64,000 bases of DNA from Pseudomonas sp. H3(2019) (GTDB lineage: Bacteria > Pseudomonadota > Gammaproteobacteria > Pseudomonadales > Pseudomonadaceae): positions 186,001 to 250,000 of the forward strand of contig NZ_VMSG01000003.1 of assembly GCF_007713465.1 (NCBI RefSeq), written 5' to 3'. Below the pieces are notes generated by a model. The model was given only the letters and a program-made list of their open reading frames with translations. It was not told the DNA's origin and did not search any database. Both the position numbers and the translations under genes were made by a program. Positions 47,501 through 53,180 of this stretch are shown here, piece after piece; positions within the stretch are counted from its first letter, which is position 1, and every line of letters begins with the position of its first letter.

Positions 47501-48225
47501 GCGTTGACGTCGTTACGACCGGCAACGATGGTCAGGTTATTCGCCTGCAGCTGGGCGTTGATTTTCGCGCTGCGGGTGATGATTTCGAAACGGTCGACGT
47601 TGCTCGCGTTGATCCCGGCGCCGTCGATGGAGACGCTGCCCTGATCGACCTGGAAGTGGTCCAGACGACCGTTGTCGAGCACCGGTTTGCCGGTGGTCAG
47701 GGTCACCCGTGGGGTGTTGATAAACCCGCAGCCGTTGCAGCTGATGCCATATGGGTTGGCGACGATCACCCGCGCCGACTGCCCCGCCACTTCGGTGTAG
47801 CCGTTCAACTGGCTCGGGCTGCCGCCGTTGACTTCGTTGAGGATGGTTTGCGCCGAGCCGCTGTTTTTCAGGTTCGGGTTGCCGACGATGTACCCACCCA
47901 GCTGGGTGGCCGAGGTCTGGGTTGAACCGTTGTTGAGGATCAAGCCCTGCAGAGTGACGTTGTAGTCGTGGAACTGATTGTGCGAGAGACCTGTGGCATT
48001 GGGCGTGGCGATGTTGACGATCGGCACGCCATTGCCGGCGCGATCCAGGCCAGTGCCCGGTGCGCTGACCACGATGCCATCCGCCTGCGCCCACATCGGT
48101 TGCCAGAACATGACGTTGGCCAACAGGAACGCCAGACCGCGCTTGGGCATGCCCATGAAACGTTCACGGGGAATCACGGCAGCAGAAGGCTGGCCGGCCA
48201 GAAAGGCCAGTTGGCGAACGTCCAT
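32551..48225 (-). CDS. Giant filamentous haemagglutinin / CdiA-type contact-dependent inhibition exoprotein
   Basis: A 5224-residue TpsA exoprotein exported by the two-partner route and displayed as a long beta-helix. Order of parts: signal region (1-48, ending MWAQA), TPS domain (about 49-300) with NPNL (about 116) and NPYG (about 156) motifs, a very long FHA-1-like repeat zone (about 340-2900) of roughly 20-residue units (SLDN..G.L.S), a cysteine-bearing middle region around YNCDKCWGHDYIF (about 3080), the SNPQKYLIETNP region (about 3565), an FHA-2-like repeat zone (about 3690-4640) rich in AGRDI units, a pretoxin-like segment (about 4840-5130), and a variable C-terminal tip (about 5140-5224, beginning LPDGRVRYYTQEVPARTEG). 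No VENN motif was found. The tip probably carries the toxic activity, with unknown target. Its promoter probably lies upstream of the tpsB gene, 25 bases away. Confidence 0.93.
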   Translation of the reverse strand: MDVRQLAFLAGQPSAAVIPRERFMGMPKRGLAFLLANVMFWQPMWAQADGIVVSAPGTGLDRAGNGVPIVNIATPNATGLSHNQFHDYNVTLQGLILNNGSTQTSATQLGGYIVGNPNLKNSGSAQTILNEVNGGSPSQLNGYTEVAGQSARVIVANPYGISCNGCGFINTPRVTLTTGKPVLDNGRLDHFQVDQGSVSIDGAGINASNVDRFEIITRSAKINAQLQANNLTIVAGRNDVNADTLNATARANDGSTKPELAIDSSALGGMYAGAIKLVGTEAGVGVKLDGKLIASGGDIQLDANGQLSLAETSAVNGAVNIKANSLDARAPVYAGTALNVQTQGDLSNQQTLAARDSINLSAGGQLTNNGIIEAGVNADSSRNASGDVNLSAQNFNNSGKSVVASRNLAVNTAQTLNNQGGTLSAKQGANINAGTLDNQNKGRVLSTRSLNLNANQLLNAQGGLVTSNGALLANVGALSNGAAEISSLSGVTLNVGSLDNVAGLVSAGSSLNINASGALNNQRGRLAAQQRVQVMAASLDNSQQGSIISQGTLGLTASGALDNHQAGTIQSTGSAVINSGSLDNHQAGVLTSSNALNLTTGQVDNSEGGRIASAMALTASVSGLDQHNQGQLSGATGLTLDLNNGLLNNQNALITTPGALLLKNLNTVANQSGEISSQQGFTLAATSLDNNGGKVLSEQALVLRIARALDNTGALISASAIDLQADSLNNQLGTMNAGTGLNLLLAGSLNNQGGKLSARDITLQVADLDNRQGHLTSDNSLTLGSQGAINNATGSMTAGQLLKVQGASLDNTQGTLTGSSSLTAKIAGQLLNQAGLLSSNGLLTLGSASLDNQLKGRVVSKADLNLNTAGLLDNRSGNLSAGGALTLNANQVDNRQAGSLSAGQSLNLNIDSLDNQGGNLSSQRDLNLTGTTLDNSHGGRVLANGDINLTLAQFNNQLDGLLSGQAGLRLKAAQLNNGQGGNLYAKGNLDLTLGEQLLNAQGTLKGDGAILLSVGSLNNDGGNLSSVKDLKLTSLGTVSNLGGTLISGDTLDLISGQLNNGAQGSISSTKALTASVSGLDQQNGKLFSSTGLSLDLNNGQLNNQGGLINAPGQLLLKNLKGVANQGGEISSDQGFTLAAQTLDNTHGTVGSHQALILRVDRTLNNLRGLVSANGLDVRAASVDNSAGKIGSDSDLTLNAEGGVTNLNGFVSSAGLSTLKAASLDNTKGNLTGDLGLSIDLSGALNNQGGKLGSGKALSLTVDSLDNRAAGMLLAVDGSLTAKIAGAFDNRELGKLRATGSIDLTTGSLDNRGGSLAGKDRLTVHSDSADNRGGLIEADKDLSLLVGQLDNRDKGALTSKAAINYEGSRLDNSGGLLSAVGPVTLKAQDITNTKGRIASQTDLSATLDTLNQQGGELVAQGSLLLTGKTLDNRNGGLVGSTNALTVKVDQIDNRAGEISSTDNSVNLTGQRLDNSDGGKLLSATDLQLTVAQLINQNTGKLFAKGSARLAGSTLDNSSGSFSGLKGLDIRLDGALLNNAGLLSGEGGFTLNAATLDNTAGKLSSAGALSVTSLGALLNQGGSIITDQGLTLASSSLDNSQKGLINGKGATRVTTGILNNSQGGHLTSDDTLDLTATQVSNGSTGRIASEKNLTASITGLDQQGGELFSKTRLDLNLNNGQLNNQNGLINGPVLVLNNLKDVNNQNGEISSAQAFTVAAQNLDNSAGKLLSNQGLTLRIAQTLNNLNGLISAASLNSRSASLDNSHGLISSGGDVDLGVTGSFTNQSGTLIGDGAVLLAANSLDNSNGSVAGKADVSATITSLNNQNGQLIASGALSLTGSTLDNRQNGLVGATKALKLNVGDIDNRGGELSSSADISLTGNRLDNSDSGQIIAAMGLTMTLGQVLNRNQGLINGKAGLTLDGQTLDNSAGHLLSGQDARLGLSSDLTNNQGQISSEGQLTVNSANLSNTGGSLSSAGALKVNASGALGNQGGQLVSDRSVDLTSASLDNRQQGVISGKGPVGVTTGAFDNSQNGRLNSGDSLSLTAGQVTNQNGGSIGSAKALTASVTGLDQMGGKLFSNTSLVLDLHQGQLNNQNGLINAPSLVLNNLKGVNNQGGEISSAQAFSLAADSLDNSNGKLLSNQAVTLRINQALTNLKGQIGAAALDVRAASLDNTDGTLNSRSDLTLNVAGLLNNQNKGLINAAQNLTLTSADLNNQGGTLLGGSAVTLNAMALNNSANGLINSQGGLSLTANSLNSSNGGEVSAKGDIALTLGALSQNGGRLLSDAGITLDLSGSDLNNQSGLINAKGPLTISRLRDLNNQSGEVSSSQSFTLAGRTFDNSGGKLISNNLLSLNAGNLLNQNGLISGWQGLDVNSASLDNRNNGTLSSRSGNLGVTLSGALLNGGAGALVSQKALTVNAASLDNSGGILSSGAGQSLTVSGLLNNGQNGLIDSGAALTVQAMTLGNAAGVINAQQNLSFTGSTLDNSAGSLVSNGALTLDLLGALTNTNGKLASAGPLVIQRSSQINNQGGQLASQGLMTLLTGGLDNRNRGTVASNNNLVINTSGAVQNSADGLIYSQNGNLQLTAASLANAKGTVQSQGAMTLSVAGDIDNQSGRLLAQNGDLSVSATNLDNRGGTLASVKGALEARIVGVLKNGYDLTNNRQGGIVQAQRLNLSALGGIDNYGGRISAQSGDAIVATRDFDNRNGGLYAKGRVSVTGNNFDNSGDNDGQIAGNGIDLNLTGALNNRLGIIESDSTLSVRAASLDNQTGQLRALGTSGKTDFQIGGLFDNRNGTLETANTDLTLNAASFLNQGGSLLHVGTGTFDISTANVTGAGGSIVTRGGLTLNADSLTNSSVIQAGRLTVNVNNLNQTGSGQLLASTSLVGNGGNWNNDGLIASDGSMSLALGGNYSGNGRISSLGNLGLTAASMTLGSAGSIASGGDATINIGGQLNNYGRMTSATGMTVNAGSINNYGTMGSSGNLRLSTPSLLNENGLIFSGGDTALQVNSFTNHSAQLYSLGAVSIDGYGGAAQAAQVSNISGSLESTGKFSINAANFENRTEGYSLGRTLVSGAIGYNCDKCWGHDYIFSTVVRETYEGQDNDTSAAASLTAGGDFVFHGGNFLNSKSTISAGGNIAIQADNLKNVGAVSGTIERTRIYQATELWRGSTLSFFNEVVAYNQRNNPDFPNVIYVNGSGGLSTATPESYAHREGGHDGGRVEEVRFKDTVTGQEVTGIDFSYQYQQIPQSQYDRNNLMALPSRLQSLALASDVEVVKDGSGLSRSAVIQAGGNVSISATQDLTNSVIHQDYGFSAGANKVQGTQVAGAGAPVVVRINAQLPPNLAQQQVNPLALPGFSLPTGQNGLFRLSGQGGAVQQATQANIGPQSWTMGSASISTAQRQQSLPDIQARSVQIGDIAQVASSDRQLTRITRQVTDSNAGASTINVSAPADTGGTLLLPGHDSSVGAITQVGAVHVDGASHSALATGPDLSVPTLPLNPRDPLATVTSPVAVPLVPPVNTQPGAPTTVSGAVTAPTVSTPLIATPAASQTVARVQGLPDTSFKSNPQKYLIETNPVLTDLKQFMSSDYLLANLGYDPDKSAKRLGDGLYEQKLIQQAVIARTGQRFIDGQTSDAALFKYLMNNAVTSKQQLNLSLGVSLTSEQVAALTHDIVWMENAEVNGEQVLVPVLYLANANNRLAANGALIQGSDVTLIAGNDLNNAGTLRASHNLSAKAGNDLINTGLIEAGNRLDLLAGNNIVNKSGGIIAGRDVSLTAVNGDVINQRDVTGLDSTIGGTRQHRDYLDNAARIEASNDLSIVAGRDIKNTGGVLQSGRDMEMSAGRDVSINSIQERTTDARGSSFLNQQITQHGAEVTAGRDLSISAGRDISAIASRLDAKRDIALQSEGDITLASAADESTYASRSKKTTLETHRVTQQSTEVNAGRDISIDAGKDLAIIASRIKGGADISLDAGQDITIASDKDESSYYYTKKSKGSFGRSSSKQQESYDSTNVASVIDAGHDLTVNTSKDAQGGVSLDGGRDVSIIGSQLKAGNDLILGATNDVAVLSGVEEHGSYSKTTKSGFLGLSKSGKSQLKTTATQVGSELSAGNDAVVVAGNDVRLRASEVTAKNDAELRAGLIKETGDINLVSANDSAYSLTTEYKKKAGLSFKDTVGLFAGTPGFGADITLNAAKKAGNEAISSTSVGSQVSADRDATLNAERDINILGSGVSAGRTVTLGAGRDVNVVAGSSQQQNNSWETNKSYGIKQNIDNNGFTTFVGNETRKERNDRITQTAAASQIDAGQDIKVKAGRDVNQQGSDLQAERNITLQAGRDINIDAAGEKTVDTHSESVKRNGTTTTVAYNLGKTMDTLSGSGKGDDGVSKGSSVLKSVDALGQFFSGPTFDGHWGASSVSQTQTNTSESNRPSSLSAGNDISLVAGNDVNVRGSQFNAGRDINVAGKDITFDVARGADTTDGHNTQSKGGLKGGTTGGFKLGVGISNAGGKDESNQGTSTPAQLNAGRDINLDAKDNLNLIGTQANAERNIDLKAGNDLNIRAAENASNSESSRRSWGAEGGIIAGQDGFGFYGSANIGLGKLEREAVKQQEAYLYAGNRLGFESGRDTTIAGAKLRGDEVIGDVGRNLTVSSVPNTGKADGKEFDANLTVAVSYGVTVTGSVGYGQTNGKTNWVENQTVVSAKDKLDIRTDKHTQLDGAVLSSDSGNLKLDTDTLGTRDIIGKDKEHGYYLSVSGSYGSSGGAQTDKPNKGMEGKDKSSWAVEGYNYNKDREQIVRATVGAGDIVVRDDKVTGKDSTVGLNRDLDKAYEITRDDEHRTELYVSDTSLKAASEPIKTAKEWATGLVNYDKTAFANFELAGQIIGNQLDALEHPGAGAEAIEAGGAEIAAQALSGLLDAGIDREDARALLADKDFQSKVLLQLSSLVGQDPGSIADAKAALEPITGEKNIVVKGKAFTLDQRIVYGAATISEYIQNNPDKAEAVEYVLAAAQGPKGLILLAAQKALGATSAGQAIAEYEHAATEKVGKLIADSLDGKEHDLNKADDAWVVGGGKLMATLLIGASVAGGAKAVSAGRKISFEGNDRVKLDGLNGPKEVGTNGNGVGASINAKAALRAKLSGLEKAQQNAAITKVLPDGRVRYYTQEVPARTEGATRGASFVTENNPQTGQTRQWMESYDKSGNVIRVHPKSINGQPVDAQHYPPTGVELESWK

Positions 48226-48250
48226 ATTCAGGTCTCGATAAAGCGAAATA

Positions 48251-49969
48251 TTAGAGGGAGAAATCCACGCGGAAATAGATCGGTGCTTCGCGCTCGGTCA
48301 ACGCATCCGGCCGCTCCAGAGAGTGGGCGAAGGTCATGCTGGCAGACACATGCTGCCCTTTGGCAAACAGCTCGATCGAGTTGCTGGACATCCGCCCATG
48401 TTGATCGCCGTTGTAGCGGTCATGACTGATCACGCCCTGGTCGTAACCCAGGCTGGTGCCGTACTCGGCGAACACCGGGCGCAGCCACGCCCAATTCACC
48501 GGACGACTCCAACGCAGGTCGTTGCGCCAGTAGCCGCCGCTGTCACCGGACAACGATTGGTCCTTGTAACCACGGATCGACGACAATCCGCCCAGGCTGG
48601 TGCGTTGCGGGCTGAACAGCACGTCCTCGCTGCGCTGGCCGGTCATCAAACTGCTGAAGCTCAATGACTCGCCCCAGAGTTTGAACGGCTGCAAGTAGCT
48701 CAGGGTGCCGGTGTATTTGCGGTACCGCGCATCCGCGTCCCCAGGGCCCGGGTGGCCGTTGCTCTGGGCATCAAAGGCGCCGATACCTTTCTGCATGCCC
48801 AGGTCGAGGTTGACGAAGGCCGAGCCGACACGCCGCCCATGGTTGATCCCGAACTGCGCTTCGCTCAGATGGTTGCTGCTCAGGGCCAGCTTGCTGCCTT
48901 CGATGAAGTTGTTAATCCGCATGTGAGACACACCGGCGCTCAAGGACGTCTTGCTCACGGCATCGCGATAGATCACGCGCTCGGCCTTGAACTGGTGAGT
49001 CGTGCTGTCGCCGGTCTGCTTGAAGTCGTAACCATTGGCGGCAATCAGCGAGCGGTAATCGCTCTGGTTGTAGCTGTAGTTGAAGTTCCACCAACCCCAC
49101 GGCAGGTTGTAATCGAGCATGGCGTTGCTTGAGGTGTGGTTATGATCGCTCACCGCATCGTGACCACCGCGCAACATCAACTGATCCGCCAGCCCCAGCG
49201 GGCTGTCCCAGTCAAAGGTCGTGCCCCACTGCTGCTCGCCGGTGCTGCGCTGGCCTTCGTTAGTGCGCGACAAACCGGCGCGCCAGGGCTTTTGCGGAGT
49301 GTTCTTGACCAGCACTTCGCTGCCACCCACGGCTTTACCGGGTGCCAACTCCATCTGCGCCTGATTCGACGGCAAACGGTTCAACTGATCGACCAGTTGT
49401 TCGATCTCGCGCAGGTTGACCAGGTCACCGGTCTTGCCTGGGAAAGCCATGGACAGTTCACGGTCCGACAGCTTGCTGCCCTCCGCGCCTTTGATCCCTT
49501 CGAGCTTGCCCTCGACCACCAGCACCTTCAAATGACCGGCAGACAAATCCTGCTGCGGCAAGTAGGCACGACTGGTCACCAGGCCTTTCTCAAGGTAGTC
49601 ATCGGTGATGACTTTCAGCAGCTCGTTGAGCTGAGTGACGCCCAGGCACTGGCCGATGTAAGGCTTGAGCAAACGCTCGCGCTCACGGGCCGAAAGGTTG
49701 TCGGCCCCCTTGAGCTCGATGCCTTTGATCGGGAAGCAGCGGGTATCGGCAGGGGCTGTCGGGGCCGTCGGTTTGGCCGCTTTGCCGGGCAGTTCCTTGA
49801 GCTCTTCGAGACGCCGGCGCTGCTCTTCGAGCAGGCGATCCTGACGTTCGCGGATCAGGTCGGTTTCACCGGGAGTGGGTGCGGCGTGGGCAAGGTTTAC
49901 GCTGGTGAAACACAGCAATAGACACGGCAAAGCCGCACACAACCTCTTCCCGAGGGGGTGCAGGTACAT
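48251..49969 (-). CDS. FhaC/ShlB-type outer-membrane TpsB transporter
   Basis: A 572-residue outer-membrane beta-barrel that secretes the adjacent exoprotein. It has a signal peptide (to about residue 29, NLAHA), a coiled-coil plug segment (RERQDRLLEEQRRRLEELK), two POTRA domains (about 85-230, with CFPIKGIELKGADNLSARER), and a C-terminal barrel containing GLSSIRGYKDQS, the conserved RGY motif of the L6 loop. The final residue is Leu after an aromatic-rich strand rather than the common Phe. GAGGGA lies 6 bases before the ATG at 49969. Confidence 0.92.
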   Translation of the reverse strand: MYLHPLGKRLCAALPCLLLCFTSVNLAHAAPTPGETDLIRERQDRLLEEQRRRLEELKELPGKAAKPTAPTAPADTRCFPIKGIELKGADNLSARERERLLKPYIGQCLGVTQLNELLKVITDDYLEKGLVTSRAYLPQQDLSAGHLKVLVVEGKLEGIKGAEGSKLSDRELSMAFPGKTGDLVNLREIEQLVDQLNRLPSNQAQMELAPGKAVGGSEVLVKNTPQKPWRAGLSRTNEGQRSTGEQQWGTTFDWDSPLGLADQLMLRGGHDAVSDHNHTSSNAMLDYNLPWGWWNFNYSYNQSDYRSLIAANGYDFKQTGDSTTHQFKAERVIYRDAVSKTSLSAGVSHMRINNFIEGSKLALSSNHLSEAQFGINHGRRVGSAFVNLDLGMQKGIGAFDAQSNGHPGPGDADARYRKYTGTLSYLQPFKLWGESLSFSSLMTGQRSEDVLFSPQRTSLGGLSSIRGYKDQSLSGDSGGYWRNDLRWSRPVNWAWLRPVFAEYGTSLGYDQGVISHDRYNGDQHGRMSSNSIELFAKGQHVSASMTFAHSLERPDALTEREAPIYFRVDFSL

Positions 49970-50002
49970 GTTCGATCCCTCGAGACGACAAGTGATATCA
50001 AT

Positions 50003-50031
50003 ATGATGGCGCAATGTTAAGTTGCCATCAT
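50003..50031. promoter_or_regulatory. Inverted repeat upstream of tpsB, candidate operator
   Basis: ATGATGGC (50003-50010) and GCCATCAT (50024-50031) are perfect 8-bp arms 13 bases apart, 34-62 bases upstream of the tpsB start in an AT-rich stretch. It may be a regulator site for the CDI operon. No clear -10/-35 pair could be assigned. Confidence 0.4.
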
Positions 50032-50185
50032 TCTGACGTCAATAAGCCGGGTACGAATTTGTTGCTAAATATGTCTTTATTGACACACACCTTCACTGCT
50101 CGAATTTTATGGTCTCAAAAGCCTGTGGAGCTTCTGACTGCGTTAGTGCGAGGTTCGACCTCAAGATCGCCATAGGCCAAAAATG

Positions 50186-50215
50186 AAAAAACCCGGACAC
50201 TGTCCGGGTTTTTTG
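50186..50215 (-). terminator. Bidirectional terminator after DEAD-box helicase gene
   Basis: AAAAACCCGGACA-ct-GTCCGGGTTTTT region: a 10-bp GC/AT stem with flanking A and T runs on both strands. It lies 19 bases after the helicase stop (minus strand). Confidence 0.85.
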
Positions 50216-50233
50216 GTGAATCACCGTGGCGCG

Positions 50234-51580
50234 TTATTCAGCGGCCGGTGCTTGCGGCTTGCGGCGCTTGAGCGGCGCCATGCCGTCCTTGCTGACCAGC
50301 GACAGGGCGTCGGTCTTCGGGCGGTTGGCGATCTTGCGTTTGGTCGGGGCCTTGGCGCCGGCCTTTTTCTTGTCGCCTTTGGCGTCGACTTTTTTCTTCT
50401 TCACGCCAACGGCTTTGCCCGAGGCCTTGACCTTTTTCGGTCCGCCGTAGGTGCCTTTGACTTCCTTGATGGTGCGGCGCTCGAAGCTCTGCTTGAGGTA
50501 GCGCTCGATGCTCGACATCAGGTTCCAGTCGCCGTGGCAGATCAGCGAGATGGCCAGGCCATCGTTGCCGGCACGACCGGTACGACCGATACGGTGAACG
50601 TATTCGTCACCGCTGCGCGGCATGTCGAAGTTGATCACCAGGTCCAGGCCTTCCACGTCCAGGCCGCGAGCGGCAACGTCGGTGGCGACGAGGATCTTGA
50701 CCCCGCCCTGCTTCAGACGGTCGATCGCCAGTTTGCGATCCTTCTGGTCTTTCTCACCGTGCAGGACGAACGCCTTGTACTCCTGCGCCACCAGGCGGCC
50801 GTAGATGCGGTCGGCCATGGCCCGGGTGTTGGTGAAGACGATGGCCTTCTGGTAGGTCTCGTTGGCCAGCAACCAGTTAACGATCTGTTCTTTGTGCTGG
50901 TTGTGGTCAGCGGTGATGATTTGCTGACGGGTGGTGTCGTTCAACTGGCTGACGGCATTGAGCTGCAAGTGCTCAGGGTTGTTCAGGACCTTGGCGATCA
51001 TCTCGCGCAGGCCCGAACCGCCGGTGGTCGCGGAGAACAGCATGGTCTGCTGACGGTTGGTGCACTCGTCGACCAGACGCTGTACGTCTTCGGCAAAACC
51101 CATGTCGAGCATGCGGTCGGCTTCGTCGAGCACCAGCACTTCAACTTCTTTCAAGTCGAGGTTGCCGGCGTTCAGTTGCTCGATCATCCGGCCCGGGGTG
51201 CCGATCAGGATGTCCGGCACCTTGCGCAGCATGGCTGCCTGGACCTTGAAGTCTTCACCGCCAGTGATCAGGCCGGACTTGATGAAGGTGAACTGCGCGA
51301 AGCGTTCCACTTCCTTGATGGTCTGCTGGGCCAGCTCGCGGGTTGGCAGCAGGATCAGGGTCTTGATGCTGACGCGGACTTTGGCCGGGCCGATCAAACG
51401 GTTGAGGATCGGCAATACGAATGCAGCGGTTTTGCCGCTACCGGTTTGCGCAGTCACCCGCAGGTCACGCCCTTGGAGCGCGAGCGGGATAGCCGCTGCT
51501 TGCACTGGCGTTGGCTCGACAAATTTAAGCTCGGCCACGGCTTTGAGCAGGCGTTCGTGCAGGGCGAATTGGGAAAACAC
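50234..51580 (-). CDS. DEAD-box ATP-dependent RNA helicase
   Basis: A 448-residue RNA helicase of the RhlE/SrmB type used in RNA decay and ribosome assembly. All core motifs are present: AQTGSGKT (Walker A), PTRELAQQ, TPGR, DEAD in VLVLDEADRMLDMGF, SAT, VATDVAARGLDVEG and HRIGRTGRAG. The C-terminal 75 residues are a lysine-rich tail (VKKKKVDAKGDKKKAG) for RNA binding. The GTG at 51580 has GAGG 8 bases upstream; the longer frame to 51661 reads through unsupported sequence. Confidence 0.93.
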   Translation of the reverse strand: MFSQFALHERLLKAVAELKFVEPTPVQAAAIPLALQGRDLRVTAQTGSGKTAAFVLPILNRLIGPAKVRVSIKTLILLPTRELAQQTIKEVERFAQFTFIKSGLITGGEDFKVQAAMLRKVPDILIGTPGRMIEQLNAGNLDLKEVEVLVLDEADRMLDMGFAEDVQRLVDECTNRQQTMLFSATTGGSGLREMIAKVLNNPEHLQLNAVSQLNDTTRQQIITADHNQHKEQIVNWLLANETYQKAIVFTNTRAMADRIYGRLVAQEYKAFVLHGEKDQKDRKLAIDRLKQGGVKILVATDVAARGLDVEGLDLVINFDMPRSGDEYVHRIGRTGRAGNDGLAISLICHGDWNLMSSIERYLKQSFERRTIKEVKGTYGGPKKVKASGKAVGVKKKKVDAKGDKKKAGAKAPTKRKIANRPKTDALSLVSKDGMAPLKRRKPQAPAAE

Positions 51581-51773
51581 GGGTGCTACCTCGAAGAAAT
51601 ACAAAAAATCAGCTGCATAGGGTAACGGTTTCGAGCGCGAAGGCCGAGTTTCTTTATGCAATCGGACGCAAACAATGGCGATTTTGTTAGCGGATTTGTC
51701 CCTGAACGTAACTCGATGCGTCTTAAATGCTCTAATCGCCCCCTCTCGTCCTACAGAAGAATCGTTTTAACCC

Positions 51774-53072
51774 ATGGATCTCAAACAGCTCTGGCTCAAT
51801 ACCCAAGACCTCTGGGGTGCTCTCGACCAGCACCCGCTTCTGCATTCCAGCCTGGCGCTGATGGTGTTGTTGGTGATCGCCTTGCTGCTCGGACGAGTGG
51901 CGCGTTATGTGGTGCTGCACACCGTCAAATTGCTTGGCCGGCAACCGGCGATGCAGTGGTTCAACGACTTGTTCCAAAACAAGGTGTTCCATCGCCTGGC
52001 GCAAATGACTCCGTCGCTGGTGATCCAGTTCGGTTTGAACCTGGTGCCGGAACTGAGCAAAACCATTCAGAACTTTCTCGGCAACGTCGCCCTATCCTTC
52101 ACCATTCTGTTTTTGGTGCTGGCCCTGAGCGCTCTGCTCAACGCTCTGCTGGACATCTACGCACGCACCGAACACGCCCGCACCCGCTCGATCAAAGGCT
52201 ATGTGCAACTGGCGAAGATGGTGCTGTTCGTATTCGGCGCGATCATCATCGTCGCGACCCTGATCGACCGTTCGCCGCTGTTGCTGTTGTCGGGTCTGGG
52301 TGCCATGTCAGCAGTGATTCTGTTGGTCTACAAGGACACCCTGCTGTCGTTCGTCGCCAGTGTGCAACTGACCAGCAACGACATGCTGCGGGTTGGCGAC
52401 TGGATCGAAATGCCGCAAGTGGGCGCCGACGGCGACGTGGTGGACATCACCCTGCACACGGTCAAAGTGCAGAACTTCGACAAGACCATCGTCTCGATTC
52501 CAACCTGGCGCTTGATGTCCGAATCGTTCAAGAACTGGCGCGGCATGCAGCAGTCAGGCGGCCGACGGATCAAGCGCAGCCTGTTCATCGACGCCAGTGG
52601 CGTGCGCTTCATCCATGACGACGAAGAACAGAAGCTGACCCAGGTGCGCTTGCTCACCGATTACATCAGCCGCAAGCAGGCCGAACTCAAGAACTGGAAC
52701 GAGGCCCAGGGCAACGTTTCGGCGATGTCGGCCAACCGTCGGCGGATGACCAACATTGGAACCTTTCGCGCCTATGCACTGGCGTACTTGAAGAGTCATC
52801 CGGAGATTCAACCGAACATGACCTGCATGGTCCGCCAGATGCAAACCACGGCCCAGGGCATTCCGCTGGAGATCTACTGCTTCACCCGCACCACGGCGTG
52901 GGCCGATTACGAGCGGATTCAGGGGGATATTTTCGATTACCTGCTGGCAGTGCTGCCGGAGTTTGGGCTGAGTTTGTATCAGCAGCCGAGCGGTAATGAT
53001 TTGCGCGCGGGGTTGTTGCCGGCATTGTTAGGCGCCAGCCATATTCCCGAGCCTGAAAAACGCATGATGTAA
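51774..53072 (+). CDS. YbdG-like mechanosensitive ion channel (MscS family)
   Basis: A 432-residue inner-membrane channel with about five hydrophobic helices (residues 25-190) and the MscS core helix (LLSGLGAMSAVILLVYKDTL) followed by VGDWIEMPQVGADGDVVDIT, the beta domain. The C-terminal cytoplasmic half is as in E. coli YbdG, which opens under osmotic downshock. No strong ribosome site is visible except weak AGA words. Confidence 0.88.
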   Translation: MDLKQLWLNTQDLWGALDQHPLLHSSLALMVLLVIALLLGRVARYVVLHTVKLLGRQPAMQWFNDLFQNKVFHRLAQMTPSLVIQFGLNLVPELSKTIQNFLGNVALSFTILFLVLALSALLNALLDIYARTEHARTRSIKGYVQLAKMVLFVFGAIIIVATLIDRSPLLLLSGLGAMSAVILLVYKDTLLSFVASVQLTSNDMLRVGDWIEMPQVGADGDVVDITLHTVKVQNFDKTIVSIPTWRLMSESFKNWRGMQQSGGRRIKRSLFIDASGVRFIHDDEEQKLTQVRLLTDYISRKQAELKNWNEAQGNVSAMSANRRRMTNIGTFRAYALAYLKSHPEIQPNMTCMVRQMQTTAQGIPLEIYCFTRTTAWADYERIQGDIFDYLLAVLPEFGLSLYQQPSGNDLRAGLLPALLGASHIPEPEKRMM

Positions 53073-53081
53073 CACCGCGTC

Positions 53082-53179
53082 CCCCTGTGGGAGCGGGCTT
53101 GCTCGCGAAAGCGTTGTGACAGGCAATATTGATGTCGACTGACGCACCCTCTTCGCGAGCAAGCCCGCTCCCACAGGGG
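53082..53179. repeat. REP doublet (inverted)
   Basis: CCCCTGTGGGAGCGGGCTTG (53082 onward) and its reverse complement ending at 53179 form arms of 28 bases, separated by about 42 bases. This is the classical P. fluorescens paired REP. It sits between convergent genes. Confidence 0.92.
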
Positions 53180-53180
53180 T

